From the NCBI RefSeq assembly GCF_003344865.1, contig NZ_CP031165.1, positions 3,787,910 to 3,851,909 of the forward strand: DNA of 64,000 bases, given 5' to 3'. This document shows, piece after piece, positions 1 through 8,111 of this stretch. The stretch is from Euzebya pacifica (GTDB lineage Bacteria; Actinomycetota; Nitriliruptoria; Euzebyales; Euzebyaceae). The first letter of the stretch is position 1. The number at the start of each line of letters is the position of its first letter. The notes under the pieces are model-generated. The model saw only the letters and a program-made list of their open reading frames with translations, had not been told where the DNA came from and searched no databases. A program made the translations under genes and the position numbers.

Positions 1-2530
1 GACGGAAGATGTAGTCGGTCAGCGACGTGGCGAACCGGATGTCCGGGTCGTCGGTCATGCCGGCCGGCTCGTACCGCGTGTTGATGAACTTGGAGACGTA
101 GGCCTCCAGCGGCACGCCGTACTGCAGGCCCAGGGACACGCTGATCGCCAGGGCGTCCATGATCCCCGACAGCGTCGACCCCTGCTTGCCGAGCTTGACG
201 AAGATCTCGCCGAGCCCGTCGCCGGGGTACTCCCCTGCCGTGACGTAGCCGTCGGCGTCGCCGACCTGGAAGCTGATCGTCTGGCTGGGACGCTGCTTGG
301 GCAGGCGCCGACGGACGATGCCCTGCTCGGCCGCGGCCTCCTCGGTCACCGGCTGCGCGTCGTCGCTCTTCTTGGAGATCGACAGCGGCTGGGCGACCTT
401 GCAGTTGTCGCGGTAGATGGCGATGGCCTTGAGGCCCAGGCGCCAGCCCTCGATGTAGAGGTCCTCGATGTCCTGCACCGTGGCCGACTCCGGCAGGTTC
501 ACGGTCTTGGAGATGGCACCGGAGAGGAACGGCTGGGCCGCCGCCATCATCTTGATGTGGCCACCGGGGGCGATGGAGCGGTCACCCATGGCGCAGTCGA
601 ACACCGGGATGTGCTCAGGCTTGAGCGCCGGGGCACCCTCGACCGTCGCGTGCTCGTCGATGTAGGCGACGATCGCCTCGACCTGCTCGGGCTGGTAGCC
701 CAGGTTGGCCAGGGCGTGCGGGACCGTCTGGTTGACGATGCGCATGGTGCCGCCACCGACGAGCTTCTTGGCCTTGACCAGGCCCAGGTCGGGCTCGATG
801 CCGGTGGTGTCGCAGTCCATCATCAGGCCGATGGTGCCGGTCGGGGCGAGCACCGAGGCCTGGGCGTTGCGCACGCCGTAGTCCTCGGCGACGTCGACGG
901 CACCGTCCCAGCTGTCCTCGGCCGCAGCCAGGACGTTGGCCGGGGCCAGCACCGGGTCGATGGTGTCGACGGCCGCGCGGTGCTTGCGCAGGACGCGCAG
1001 CGTGCCGTCACGGTCGTCGGCGAACCCGGCGAACGGCCCGGTGACCTTGGCGATCTCCGCGGACGTGCGGTAGGCGTGGCCGGTCATCAGGGCGGTGATG
1101 GCACCGGCCCAGGCACGACCCTCGTCGGAGTCGTAGGGCAGGCCGAGGCTCATCAGCAGGCCACCGAGGTTGGCGTAGCCCATGCCGAGCTGGCGGTACT
1201 TCTCGGCGTTCGCCGCGATCGGCTCGGTCGGGTAGGAGGAGTTCCCGACGATGATCTCCTGTGCGGTGAAGACGACCTCGACCGCGTGGCGGAAGGCCTC
1301 GACGTCGAAGACGCCGCCCACCTCGAACTTGCGCAGGTTCAGGCTGGCGAGGTTGCACGCGGAGTTGTCCAGGTGCATGTACTCGCTGCACGGGTTGGAC
1401 CCGTTGATGGGACCCGCGTTGGGGGTCGTGTGCCAGTCGTTGATCGTCGTGTCGTACTGCACGCCGGGGTCGGCGCAGGCCCAGGCGGCCTCGGCGATCT
1501 GGTTCATCAGGTCGCGGGCCTTCATGGTCTTGGCCGTCTTGCCGGTCAGGACCTCACGAAGGTTGAAGTCGGCGTCGTCGACGACGGCCTGCATGAACTC
1601 GTCGGTGACCCGAACGGAGTTGTTGGCGTTCTGGTACTGCACGCTGGCGGCGTCGGCACCGTCGAGGGACATGTCGAAGCCGGCCGCCTGCAGGGCGCGG
1701 GTCTTGTCCTCCTCGCGCTGCTTGCACCAGATGAACTCCTCCACGTCCGGGTGGTCGACGTTGAGGATGACCATCTTGGCCGCGCGACGGGTCTTGCCGC
1801 CCGACTTGATGGTGCCCGCCGACGCGTCGGCGCCACGCATGAAGCTGACGGGACCGGACGCCTCACCGCCGCCCTTCAGGTGCTCCACGGAGGAGCGGAT
1901 GTTGGACAGGTTCACACCCGAGCCGGACCCACCCTTGAAGATGGTGCCCTCCTCGACGTACCAGTTGAGGATGGAGCTCATCCGGTCCTCGACGCTGAGG
2001 ATGAAGCAGGCCGAGCACTGCGGCTTCTCCTCCACCCCGCAGTTGAACCAGACCGGGGAGTTGAACGCCGCCTTCTGGTGGACGAGGAGGTGCTTGAGCT
2101 CGTGGTTGAACGCCTCGGCGGAGTCGGGGTCGGCGAAGTACCCGTCGTGGATGCCCCAAGCGGTGATCGTGTCGGCGACGCGGTCGATCATCTGCTTGAC
2201 CGACGACTCGCGCTCGGGGGTGCCGAGGGTGCCGCGGAAGTACTTCTGGCTGACGATGTTGGTCGCGATCATCGACCAGCTCTTGGGGAACTCCACCCCG
2301 CGCTGCTCGAAGGAGACCTTGCCGGTCTTCCAGTCGTCGATCACCGCGTCGCGCAGCTGCCATTCCACCTCGTCGTAGGGGTGGACGGCCTCGGTGGTGA
2401 AGTACCTGTCGAACTTCAACCCCGTGCGCTCGCCGTCGAGGACGGCGCGCACGCCGTCGTGGAGCTTGACCTGACCCTGGTTGTCACCCATCGCGTTGCC
2501 CTTCGATGCCTGCTGCAAATCGTGTCCCAT
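1..2530 (-). CDS. nrdJ: Adenosylcobalamin-dependent (class II) ribonucleotide reductase, C-terminus cut by window edge
   Basis: Makes deoxyribonucleotides from ribonucleotides with a B12-generated thiyl radical. About 843 codons lie in the window and the frame is still open at the left edge. I translated the minus strand by hand. The N-terminal part reads HPYDEVEWQLRDAVI, then SGGKTRRAAKMVIL, SACNLASLNLRKFE with its conserved Cys, and near the edge EPAGMTDDPDIRF, all typical of NrdJ. I chose the ATG at 2530 because GGGAG lies 8 nt upstream; a second in-frame ATG at 2491 is possible. It is divergent from nrdR, and the shared spacer carries NrdR-type boxes, so NrdR repression is expected. No cobalamin riboswitch was recognised upstream. 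Identity is firm; the missing end should hold the C-terminal redox-active region. Confidence 0.95.
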   Translation of the reverse strand, partial: MGHDLQQASKGNAMGDNQGQVKLHDGVRAVLDGERTGLKFDRYFTTEAVHPYDEVEWQLRDAVIDDWKTGKVSFEQRGVEFPKSWSMIATNIVSQKYFRGTLGTPERESSVKQMIDRVADTITAWGIHDGYFADPDSAEAFNHELKHLLVHQKAAFNSPVWFNCGVEEKPQCSACFILSVEDRMSSILNWYVEEGTIFKGGSGSGVNLSNIRSSVEHLKGGGEASGPVSFMRGADASAGTIKSGGKTRRAAKMVILNVDHPDVEEFIWCKQREEDKTRALQAAGFDMSLDGADAASVQYQNANNSVRVTDEFMQAVVDDADFNLREVLTGKTAKTMKARDLMNQIAEAAWACADPGVQYDTTINDWHTTPNAGPINGSNPCSEYMHLDNSACNLASLNLRKFEVGGVFDVEAFRHAVEVVFTAQEIIVGNSSYPTEPIAANAEKYRQLGMGYANLGGLLMSLGLPYDSDEGRAWAGAITALMTGHAYRTSAEIAKVTGPFAGFADDRDGTLRVLRKHRAAVDTIDPVLAPANVLAAAEDSWDGAVDVAEDYGVRNAQASVLAPTGTIGLMMDCDTTGIEPDLGLVKAKKLVGGGTMRIVNQTVPHALANLGYQPEQVEAIVAYIDEHATVEGAPALKPEHIPVFDCAMGDRSIAPGGHIKMMAAAQPFLSGAISKTVNLPESATVQDIEDLYIEGWRLGLKAIAIYRDNCKVAQPLSISKKSDDAQPVTEEAAAEQGIVRRRLPKQRPSQTISFQVGDADGYVTAGEYPGDGLGEIFVKLGKQGSTLSGIMDALAISVSLGLQYGVPLEAYVSKFINTRYEPAGMTDDPDIRFATSLTDYIFR

Positions 2531-2681
2531 TTCGCGGTCTCCCAGTCGTTGGTTTCCGTCCCGGCTTCGCCCGTGGCGAGGACCGAACGTGCTCGTTGCC
2601 CGTGTCTCCGGTGGAAACCACACGGCTGTAACTACCTCTTCGTACTCTCGACCCGATCGTAGCTGCCGTCAAGCATCGATT

Positions 2682-2730
2682 CCCCAACATGTATGGGCGA
2701 CACCCCGACTTGACCACAATATCTTGTGGT
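2682..2730. promoter_or_regulatory. Tandem NrdR boxes between nrdJ and nrdR
   Basis: The site ACCACAATATCTTGTGGT at 2713-2730 has perfect 7-bp arms around TATC and fits the NrdR box. A weaker 16-bp copy at 2682-2697 matches it at 10 of 16 positions. Their centres (2689.5 and 2721.5) are 32 bp apart, about three helical turns, the arrangement NrdR repressors use. The strong box is seen directly; the partner is degenerate and inferred mainly from spacing. The likely targets are nrdJ and nrdR itself. Confidence 0.75.
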
Positions 2731-2792
2731 GCAACGATCCTCAGGAAGTGAACGTCGGGCAACAATGTCGCCGTCCACGAGGGCCGTCAACC

Positions 2793-2885
2793 TGTGGACG
2801 AAGCCCTCCCGAGCCACCGCCACCACCACATCTCGTGGAGGCCCTGCACACCCCCTGTGGACAACCTGTGGACAGCTGTGGGGAA
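2793..2885. promoter_or_regulatory. Cluster of DnaA-box-like sites upstream of nrdR
   Basis: TGTGGACAA at 2856-2864 is the complement of TTGTCCACA, the high-GC actinobacterial DnaA box. Related copies follow at 2867-2875 (TGTGGACAG) and 2877-2885 (TGTGGGGAA), 10-11 bp apart on one face of the helix, with another partial copy at 2793-2800. DnaA control of ribonucleotide reductase genes is known in E. coli; here it is an inference. No AT-rich unwinding region, dnaA or dnaN is present, so this is not read as an origin. Confidence 0.5.
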
Positions 2886-2946
2886 CCGTCCCACCTCGTG
2901 CACAACCACCCCTCGTGGCAGGGAAAACCGAAAAAGGATTCGTCCC

Positions 2947-3399
2947 GTGAAATGTCCCTACTGCGCCAGCGATCGTGACCGGGTGGTCGACTCCCGTCCG
3001 GCCGACGAGGGCCGGTCGATCCGTCGACGCCGGGAATGCGAGGCCTGCGCCCAGCGCTACTCCACCTACGAACGCGTCGAGCACGCGCCCCTTTCCGTCC
3101 GCAAGCGTTCCGGCTCGGTGCAGCCCTTCGACCCCGAACGCATCAGCGACGGCATGCACAAGGCCACGGCCAATCTCGACCTGGATCCCGACGAGGTCCG
3201 CATCGCCGCCGCGCGGGTCGAGGCCCACCTCCGCGCGATGGGCCGACGGGAGATCGGCACCGACGAGATCGGCGGCCACGTCCTCGAGGCGCTGCGATCG
3301 CTGCACCACGTCGCCTACGTCCGGTTCGCGAGCGTCCACAAATCCTTCACCTCCGCCGACGACTTCGCCGAGGCGTTGGCGACCCTCAAACGGGCCTGA
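2947..3399 (+). CDS. nrdR: Transcriptional repressor NrdR
   Basis: Zinc-ribbon/ATP-cone repressor of ribonucleotide reductase genes; it senses dATP/ATP and binds paired NrdR boxes. The protein has 150 residues, the family norm. The ribbon cysteines are C3, C6, C31 and C34, and the ATP-cone spans roughly residues 46-136. The GTG start at 2947 gives the classical MKCPYC N-terminus and has AAGGA 8 nt upstream; a longer open frame from 2794 would put non-conserved sequence in front and is rejected. It is divergent from its likely target nrdJ. The neighbourhood nrdR, LysM gene, lexA matches mycobacteria (nrdR, chiZ, lexA). Confidence 0.96.
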   Translation: MKCPYCASDRDRVVDSRPADEGRSIRRRRECEACAQRYSTYERVEHAPLSVRKRSGSVQPFDPERISDGMHKATANLDLDPDEVRIAAARVEAHLRAMGRREIGTDEIGGHVLEALRSLHHVAYVRFASVHKSFTSADDFAEALATLKRA

Positions 3400-3441
3400 C
3401 GCCGGAGCGACGCGATCGCCCCACCCAGCGGGACCGTCGGG

Positions 3442-3810
3442 CTACTGCGGAAGCTCGAGCACGGACCCCGGCCGGAGGGCGGTTGCACTGACGCCGTTGT
3501 GGGTGACGACCACCATGGCGTAGTCCTGGACCGACACCCCGGCCGGGGCGTGCGCGCGTGCGAGCTCCCACACCGTGTCCCCGGACTGGACGACCACCGT
3601 CACCGGCGCAGGCGCCGGTTCGTCAGCGACGGAGGATCCGACCAGCCACGAGAGCAGGAGCCCCGCGACGAGCAGGAGGGCGACGAGCGCCCAGGAGAGC
3701 ACGTGCCCGACGTCCATGCCGGCACGCGGTGCGGCCGTCCGGTGGTTGCGACCCACGATGGGCGCGTGACCGATACCTGACGGTGACAACGGGGCGGTGA
3801 TGGTGGACAT
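3442..3810 (-). CDS. ChiZ/YneA-like SOS cell-division inhibitor (membrane anchor plus LysM)
   Basis: A 122-residue protein with a basic cytoplasmic N-terminus, one membrane helix at about residues 37-57, and a LysM domain at about 71-119 (begins VVVQSGDTVWELA) that should face the cell wall. This layout and its position divergent from lexA match Bacillus YneA and mycobacterial ChiZ, which delay division during DNA damage. I start at the ATG at 3810, with GGAG just upstream; an upstream in-frame start at 3864 would lie inside a LexA box and is unlikely. Its promoter (TTGACA, 16 nt, TAGTGT) has a LexA box in the spacer, and a second damage-type motif lies further upstream. Orthology rests on architecture and synteny, since this family is poorly conserved in sequence. 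Confidence 0.8.
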   Translation of the reverse strand: MSTITAPLSPSGIGHAPIVGRNHRTAAPRAGMDVGHVLSWALVALLLVAGLLLSWLVGSSVADEPAPAPVTVVVQSGDTVWELARAHAPAGVSVQDYAMVVVTHNGVSATALRPGSVLELPQ

Positions 3811-3857
3811 GGCCTCTCCAGTTCTGGGGGAGATGAGGGTTATGCTGCGATCAACGG

Positions 3858-3910
3858 CGAACATCTGTTCCCTTGACCGACAACACTATCGAACGTATGT
3901 TCGTTGTCAA
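3858..3910. promoter_or_regulatory. Overlapping divergent lexA/chiZ-like promoters with two LexA (SOS) boxes
   Basis: LexA box 1, CGAACGTATGTTCG, is at 3890-3903; box 2, CGAACATCTGTTCC, at 3858-3871, with centres 32 bp apart. Leftward, TTGACA (3905-3910) and TAGTGT (3883-3888) are 16 nt apart with box 1 inside the spacer, directed at the LysM gene. Rightward, TTGACC (3873-3878) and TATGTT (3896-3901) are 17 nt apart, with the -10 inside box 1, directed at lexA. One LexA dimer could therefore shut both promoters, and box 2 could roadblock the leftward transcript. Boxes are clear; promoter calls are by eye. Confidence 0.8.
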
Positions 3911-3945
3911 GACCCGAATCCTCGAGTCCCGACCTCGTCACCCGC

Positions 3946-3968
3946 AACGTACGAGGGGGGTGTGACAT
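3946..3968 (-). promoter_or_regulatory. PafBC/RecA-ND-like damage promoter motif, site A (toward the chiZ-like gene)
   Basis: On the minus strand this reads ATGTCACAC, 8 nt, TACGTT, fitting ATGTCACA(C/T)-N8-TANNNT. It points leftward toward the LysM gene at 3810, upstream of that gene's LexA-controlled promoter. The mycobacterial RecA-independent motif is TTGTCRGTG-N8-TANNNT, so TGTC, the 8-nt spacer and TANNNT agree while the last bases of the upstream element differ. Three more copies occur at 22836, 23526 and 56091. Confidence 0.6.
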
Positions 3969-3998
3969 CGGGGTCCCGAGCAGCAGGAGGTCCACCCC

Positions 3999-4628
3999 GT
4001 GCCACCCGAACTGACCAGCCGCCAGCAGGCCATCCTCGACACCATCCGCCGCGCCGTGCAGGAGCGGGGATACCCGCCGTCCGTGCGCGAGATCGGTGAC
4101 GCCGTGGGGTTGAAGTCCCCCTCCAGCGTCCACGCCCAGATGAACACGCTGGAGGAGATGGGGTTCATCCGCCGCAACCCCGCGCGCCCCCGTGCCATCG
4201 AGGTCATGGTCGACGGCGGCGACCCGCTCGAACCCACCTCCCCCACCCGACACGTCCCGCTGGTCGGCGAGATCGCCGCCGGTGGGCCGATCCTGGCGGA
4301 GGAGCAGATCACGGAGCACCTCGCCCTGCCCGAGTCGATGGTGGGACAGGGCACCATCTTCGCGTTGACCGTCCGCGGTGAGTCGATGATCGAGGCGGGG
4401 GTGCTGCCCGGCGACGTCGTCGTCATCCGCCAGCAGCCGACGGTCGAGCAGGGCGAGATGTGCGCGGCGCTCATCGACGGCGAGGCCACGGTGAAGTTCT
4501 TCCGCCGCACCAAGTCGGGCGAGGTCTTCCTCGACCCGGCCAACGAACGCTACGAACCGATCCCCGTCCCACGGGACGCCGACAGCGCGATCATGGGTCG
4601 CGTCGTCACCGTCATGCGTTCCCTCTAG
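3999..4628 (+). CDS. lexA: LexA repressor
   Basis: SOS repressor that cleaves itself when stimulated by RecA filaments. It has 209 residues: an N-terminal winged helix (about 1-65) and a C-terminal S24 peptidase domain. The cleavage site is A94-G95 in EIAAGGP, the nucleophile S129 in RGESM, and the general base K166 in ATVKFF, all intact. The GTG start at 3999 has CAGGAGG 8 nt upstream. It is divergent from the chiZ-like gene through a shared LexA-box region and is probably autoregulated. It ends convergently, overlapping the stop region of the next gene by 4 bp. Confidence 0.97.
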   Translation: MPPELTSRQQAILDTIRRAVQERGYPPSVREIGDAVGLKSPSSVHAQMNTLEEMGFIRRNPARPRAIEVMVDGGDPLEPTSPTRHVPLVGEIAAGGPILAEEQITEHLALPESMVGQGTIFALTVRGESMIEAGVLPGDVVVIRQQPTVEQGEMCAALIDGEATVKFFRRTKSGEVFLDPANERYEPIPVPRDADSAIMGRVVTVMRSL

Positions 4629-7600
4629 GTCGGCGACCCGGCCGGGGCCGCGAACAGCGGCAACGCACGTTCCCACGCGAGGTGACCGACCTCGGCGCCG
4701 ATGATCCGGCCGGCGTGGTCGTCAGCAGGGATGTGGATGCCGCCGTGGATGCGCGACCGCCCGGCCTGGTCGGCGGCGTCGGCGTAGGTCGCCCAGGTCA
4801 GCACGACGTCGCCCGCGGGTCCGCCCTCGAACGCCAGGTCGCCTGCCGGGACCGTCCAGCCGAACGACCCGCCCGGGAACCACGGGCTGCCGGTCGCCGC
4901 GGTCATGACCTCGGCCGCAGCTCGGCTGAACGTGGAGTGCCCCGACACGTAGCCGGCGAAGGCCGGTGAGACGAAGGTCGCCTGCTGGTAGGGCACCCAC
5001 TCCTCGGCGTGGAGCCACCTGACCGCCGGGTCATCCGGATCGACGCGGGGCGCCCATGCCCGCACGACGACGCGGCCCTCACCGAGTCCCTCGTGCCGTC
5101 CGCCGGGTGCGGTCGTGGCAGCCGAAGCGACCTCCACCACGTCATCGACCAAGGGCAGCCCGTCCGGGTGGTACGCGGCACCGTCGGGGTCGCTGGACTG
5201 GCCCAGGCCGCCGAGGTGGCGGATCAACGAGATCGGTCGAGGTGAGTCGTGGGCGGTCTTGACGCCCCACGCGGCGACCGCAGCGTCGTGCAGGGCACCG
5301 TTGAGGACGAGGTGCAGCGACACCTCCCACGTCAACCGGTCCAGGGCCGGCCCGCTCCCCCCGAGCAGCCGTTCGGCCGGAGACATCGCGTCGGTGACCG
5401 CCCGCGCGATCACGTTCCAGTGGCCGGGCGGGGTCTCGGAGTGCGGCCCGTCGGCCCAGAACTCCGCGAGCACCCGACCCAGGTCGCCACGCAGGACCGG
5501 CTGCGCTGGCCACGGCTGGCCGGCCGTGGGGTCGACGGGATGTCCGGTTCCCTCGTCGGTGCCCAGCGGGTTGTTCCCCCAGCCCCCCGGCCCCGCATCG
5601 ACGACGACACCGTCGGCGGGGTCGAGCTGGCTGGACGCCCGCAGCACGTCCACCAGCTGGCGTCGCAGCTCCTCGCCACCGTCGGGGTCGTCGAGCCGGG
5701 GCGGCGGACCGGGGTCGATCGGCACGCCGTCGGGGTCGTCGGGCAACGCGAACGTGGCCACCCCGCCCCAGCCGTACCCGAGGAAGGCCTGCGGCTCGGC
5801 TGGCTGGGCGATCCCGTTCTGGGTGACCACCCGATCCAGCTGCAGGGGCTGCCAGGCGTCCGGGTCGTCCATGTCCGCGCCGGGCAGCCGCACGACGAGG
5901 GGACGGTTGGCCGGCTGGTGGGTCGACCGGTCGGCGGATCCGTCCCCATCGGCCACCGCCAGGACCGCTGCCGCGACGCGACTTCCGACCGCACGGGCGG
6001 CGGCGTCGTCGGACCGGAAGCACTCCGCGGCCAGGGCGGCCGGCAGGGATCGGGCGACGTGGTCGCCCGCTCGGCCATCGCCGTAGCGCGACGCCAGGAC
6101 GTCGTGGGCGGCTTGGGCGATCGCGGCCTCGACCGCCCGACGGTCGACGGCCACGGCCGCGGCCGCGGCGAGGGCCACCGCCTGCGCGTCGACGTCGGCC
6201 AGCACCGTCGGCACCCCCTCGACCAGTGCCGCCCGGCTGTCCCACATGGCCGCGGACAGGTGGTACAGCGTCCGGGCGTGCGCCGTGGGGTCCGGCAGGT
6301 CGTGGCGGATCGCCTCGAGCGCCACGTCGATCCAGCGAGCCACCGCCGACGGGGCCTCGGCGCTGCGATCCGCGCACGCGACGGCCGTGGCCGCCACGTC
6401 GCGCTGCGGCTCGAAGCGATGCAGGACGGTGCTGCCGTCCCGTCCGACCTCGAGCACCCGGTCGGTGGGGACGTCCTCGACCACGACGGAGTGCCCGTCG
6501 GGCCACGTCACCTCGACAGTCCGCACCCGGTCGGCCGTCCCCAGGCCGAACAACGGCCGTGGGTCCTCCGTCGACAGGTAGCTCGAGCCCGCTGTGACCG
6601 TCCGCGCGGCAACGGTGCCGTCCGCCATGGTGACGACGACACGGGTCCCCGGCTGCCGGCCCTCGGGCTGCACGCGCAGCGCCGCCCCTCCCCTTCCCTG
6701 GTTCTGGAGGAGGACGAGGGGTTCGCCGACGCCGACCACGACGACATCGGGATCCCCGTCGTTGTCGTAGTCGGCCACCGCGGTGCCCCGGGCGTTGTGG
6801 CGGCCGACGGCATCCAGCCCCCAGCCGCCGTCGACCACGCGCAGCCCGCCGGAGGTCCCCGCATAGGCCAGCAGCGGCTGGGCGGTCGTGGCGGGATCGG
6901 TGCCCATCGGGATCGCACCGTGCCCGACGAGCACGTCGTCGTGGCCGTCGGCGTCGAGGTCGACCACGCCGATCCCCCAGCCGGTCAGCCCCTCCCCGAA
7001 CGCCGGGACCCCGAAGGTGGCGCGGCCGTCGACGAACGCCCAGGGCTCGGCCGCCTCGGGCTGGTGCAGGGCGTGGCGCTGCTCGCCCATGTTGGTCACG
7101 AGCAGCTCGGCCATGCCGTCGCCGTCGAGGTCGCCGGACGCCGTGCCCATGCCCGACCCGTCGTCGTCGACGCCCACGGCAGAGGCCACGTCGACGAGGC
7201 GTGCGTGCCCGGGGGTCGAGTCGTTGCGATACAGCCGGTCGGGGTCGGTGTCGTTGGCGACCAGCAGGTCCCGGTCGCCGTCGTGGTCGACGTCGACGAA
7301 CGTCGCGCCCAAGCCGTAGCGGGGGCCGTCGACGTCCAGCCCAGCCTCGCTGCTGACGTCGACGAAGCGGGCCCGAGCCCCCTCCCCCGGGCCGAGGTTG
7401 TGCAGCAGCAGGTCGGCGACCGGTGCGTGGCCGCGCGGGAACCCGCCTGATGCCGCGGGCAGCGGGGTGTTCCGGTCGACGTAGCCGGTCAGGACCACGT
7501 CGAGGCGACCGTCGCCGTCGACGTCGTCGGCTGCAGCACCCGCGTGCCAGCCCGAGACGTGCAGTCCGGCGCGGCCGTCGTCGCGGGTGAACGTGCCGTC

Positions 7601-8098
7601 CCCGTCGTTCCAGAGCAGGGTGCTGGTCCGGTCGGAGGTGACCAGCAGGTCGACGTGGCCGTCACCGTCGAGGTCGGCGGCCAGGCAACCCTGCCCGCGC
7701 ACCTGCAGCGCCGTCCCCGACTCCGTGCCCACGTCGACGAACCGTCCCTCGACGTTGCGGTACAGCGTCGAGGTCGGCAGCCCGCCCTCGTCCAGCCAGC
7801 GCTGGTGTTCGCCGTCGGACCAGGTGGAGACCACGTAGAGGTCCTGCCAGCCGTCACCGTCGGCGTCCAGCCAGCAGACCCCTCCCCCCATCATCGCCGC
7901 GGGGTCGGGCGACGACCCCCAGCGGAAGGCCCCGTGCCGGGTGTCCAGCCCGACCCGGTCGGCGACGTCGACGAGGGTCGTGGCGACGGCGGCCCGGTCC
8001 GGCGAGGGCGCCGCCGCCGCGAGGACGGTGGTGGTGGCCGCGAGCACCGCGACCACCACGAGCGCGGTCAGCGGCCCCGTGCCACGACCTCGCCCCAT
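4625..8098 (-). CDS. Secreted fusion of FG-GAP/ASPIC-UnbV repeats with a vanadium-haloperoxidase-like domain
   Basis: A 1157-residue exported protein. The signal peptide is at about residues 1-30. Next come at least seven calcium-loop FG-GAP repeats (for example DADGDGWQDL, DLDGDGHVDL, DYDNDGDPDV) and an ASPIC/UnbV-like segment with SSYLSTEDPRPLFGLG. The C-terminal half has every active-site motif of vanadium haloperoxidases and acid phosphatases: K947 then RP (954-955), SGH at 1052-1054, and S1115-R1116 with H1122 and D1126. It could be an extracellular vanadate-dependent peroxidase, or a phosphatase that kept the fold. I start at ATG 8098, where the signal peptide begins; the upstream extension to 8251 is arginine/serine-rich and not convincing. 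The gene follows the ABC permease by only 13 bp and may share its transcript. Substrate unknown. Confidence 0.85.
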   Translation of the reverse strand: MGRGRGTGPLTALVVVAVLAATTTVLAAAAPSPDRAAVATTLVDVADRVGLDTRHGAFRWGSSPDPAAMMGGGVCWLDADGDGWQDLYVVSTWSDGEHQRWLDEGGLPTSTLYRNVEGRFVDVGTESGTALQVRGQGCLAADLDGDGHVDLLVTSDRTSTLLWNDGDGTFTRDDGRAGLHVSGWHAGAAADDVDGDGRLDVVLTGYVDRNTPLPAASGGFPRGHAPVADLLLHNLGPGEGARARFVDVSSEAGLDVDGPRYGLGATFVDVDHDGDRDLLVANDTDPDRLYRNDSTPGHARLVDVASAVGVDDDGSGMGTASGDLDGDGMAELLVTNMGEQRHALHQPEAAEPWAFVDGRATFGVPAFGEGLTGWGIGVVDLDADGHDDVLVGHGAIPMGTDPATTAQPLLAYAGTSGGLRVVDGGWGLDAVGRHNARGTAVADYDNDGDPDVVVVGVGEPLVLLQNQGRGGAALRVQPEGRQPGTRVVVTMADGTVAARTVTAGSSYLSTEDPRPLFGLGTADRVRTVEVTWPDGHSVVVEDVPTDRVLEVGRDGSTVLHRFEPQRDVAATAVACADRSAEAPSAVARWIDVALEAIRHDLPDPTAHARTLYHLSAAMWDSRAALVEGVPTVLADVDAQAVALAAAAAVAVDRRAVEAAIAQAAHDVLASRYGDGRAGDHVARSLPAALAAECFRSDDAAARAVGSRVAAAVLAVADGDGSADRSTHQPANRPLVVRLPGADMDDPDAWQPLQLDRVVTQNGIAQPAEPQAFLGYGWGGVATFALPDDPDGVPIDPGPPPRLDDPDGGEELRRQLVDVLRASSQLDPADGVVVDAGPGGWGNNPLGTDEGTGHPVDPTAGQPWPAQPVLRGDLGRVLAEFWADGPHSETPPGHWNVIARAVTDAMSPAERLLGGSGPALDRLTWEVSLHLVLNGALHDAAVAAWGVKTAHDSPRPISLIRHLGGLGQSSDPDGAAYHPDGLPLVDDVVEVASAATTAPGGRHEGLGEGRVVVRAWAPRVDPDDPAVRWLHAEEWVPYQQATFVSPAFAGYVSGHSTFSRAAAEVMTAATGSPWFPGGSFGWTVPAGDLAFEGGPAGDVVLTWATYADAADQAGRSRIHGGIHIPADDHAGRIIGAEVGHLAWERALPLFAAPAGSPT

Positions 8099-8111
8099 GT
8101 CCCTCGACACC

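Noticed and set aside
557-2662. Long open plus-strand frame of about 700 codons opposite nrdJ
   Set aside because: It is the antisense of a clearly conserved gene; its Gly/Val/Asp/Arg-rich translation has no domain, and such frames are common in high-GC DNA.
2793-2885. Replication origin suggested by clustered DnaA boxes
   Set aside because: No AT-rich unwinding region and no dnaA, dnaN or gyrase genes nearby; too few boxes. A regulatory role is more likely.
3999-4628. LexA as a phage CI-type repressor
   Set aside because: Length, N-terminal winged helix, AG cleavage site and synteny with nrdR and hflX fit chromosomal LexA.
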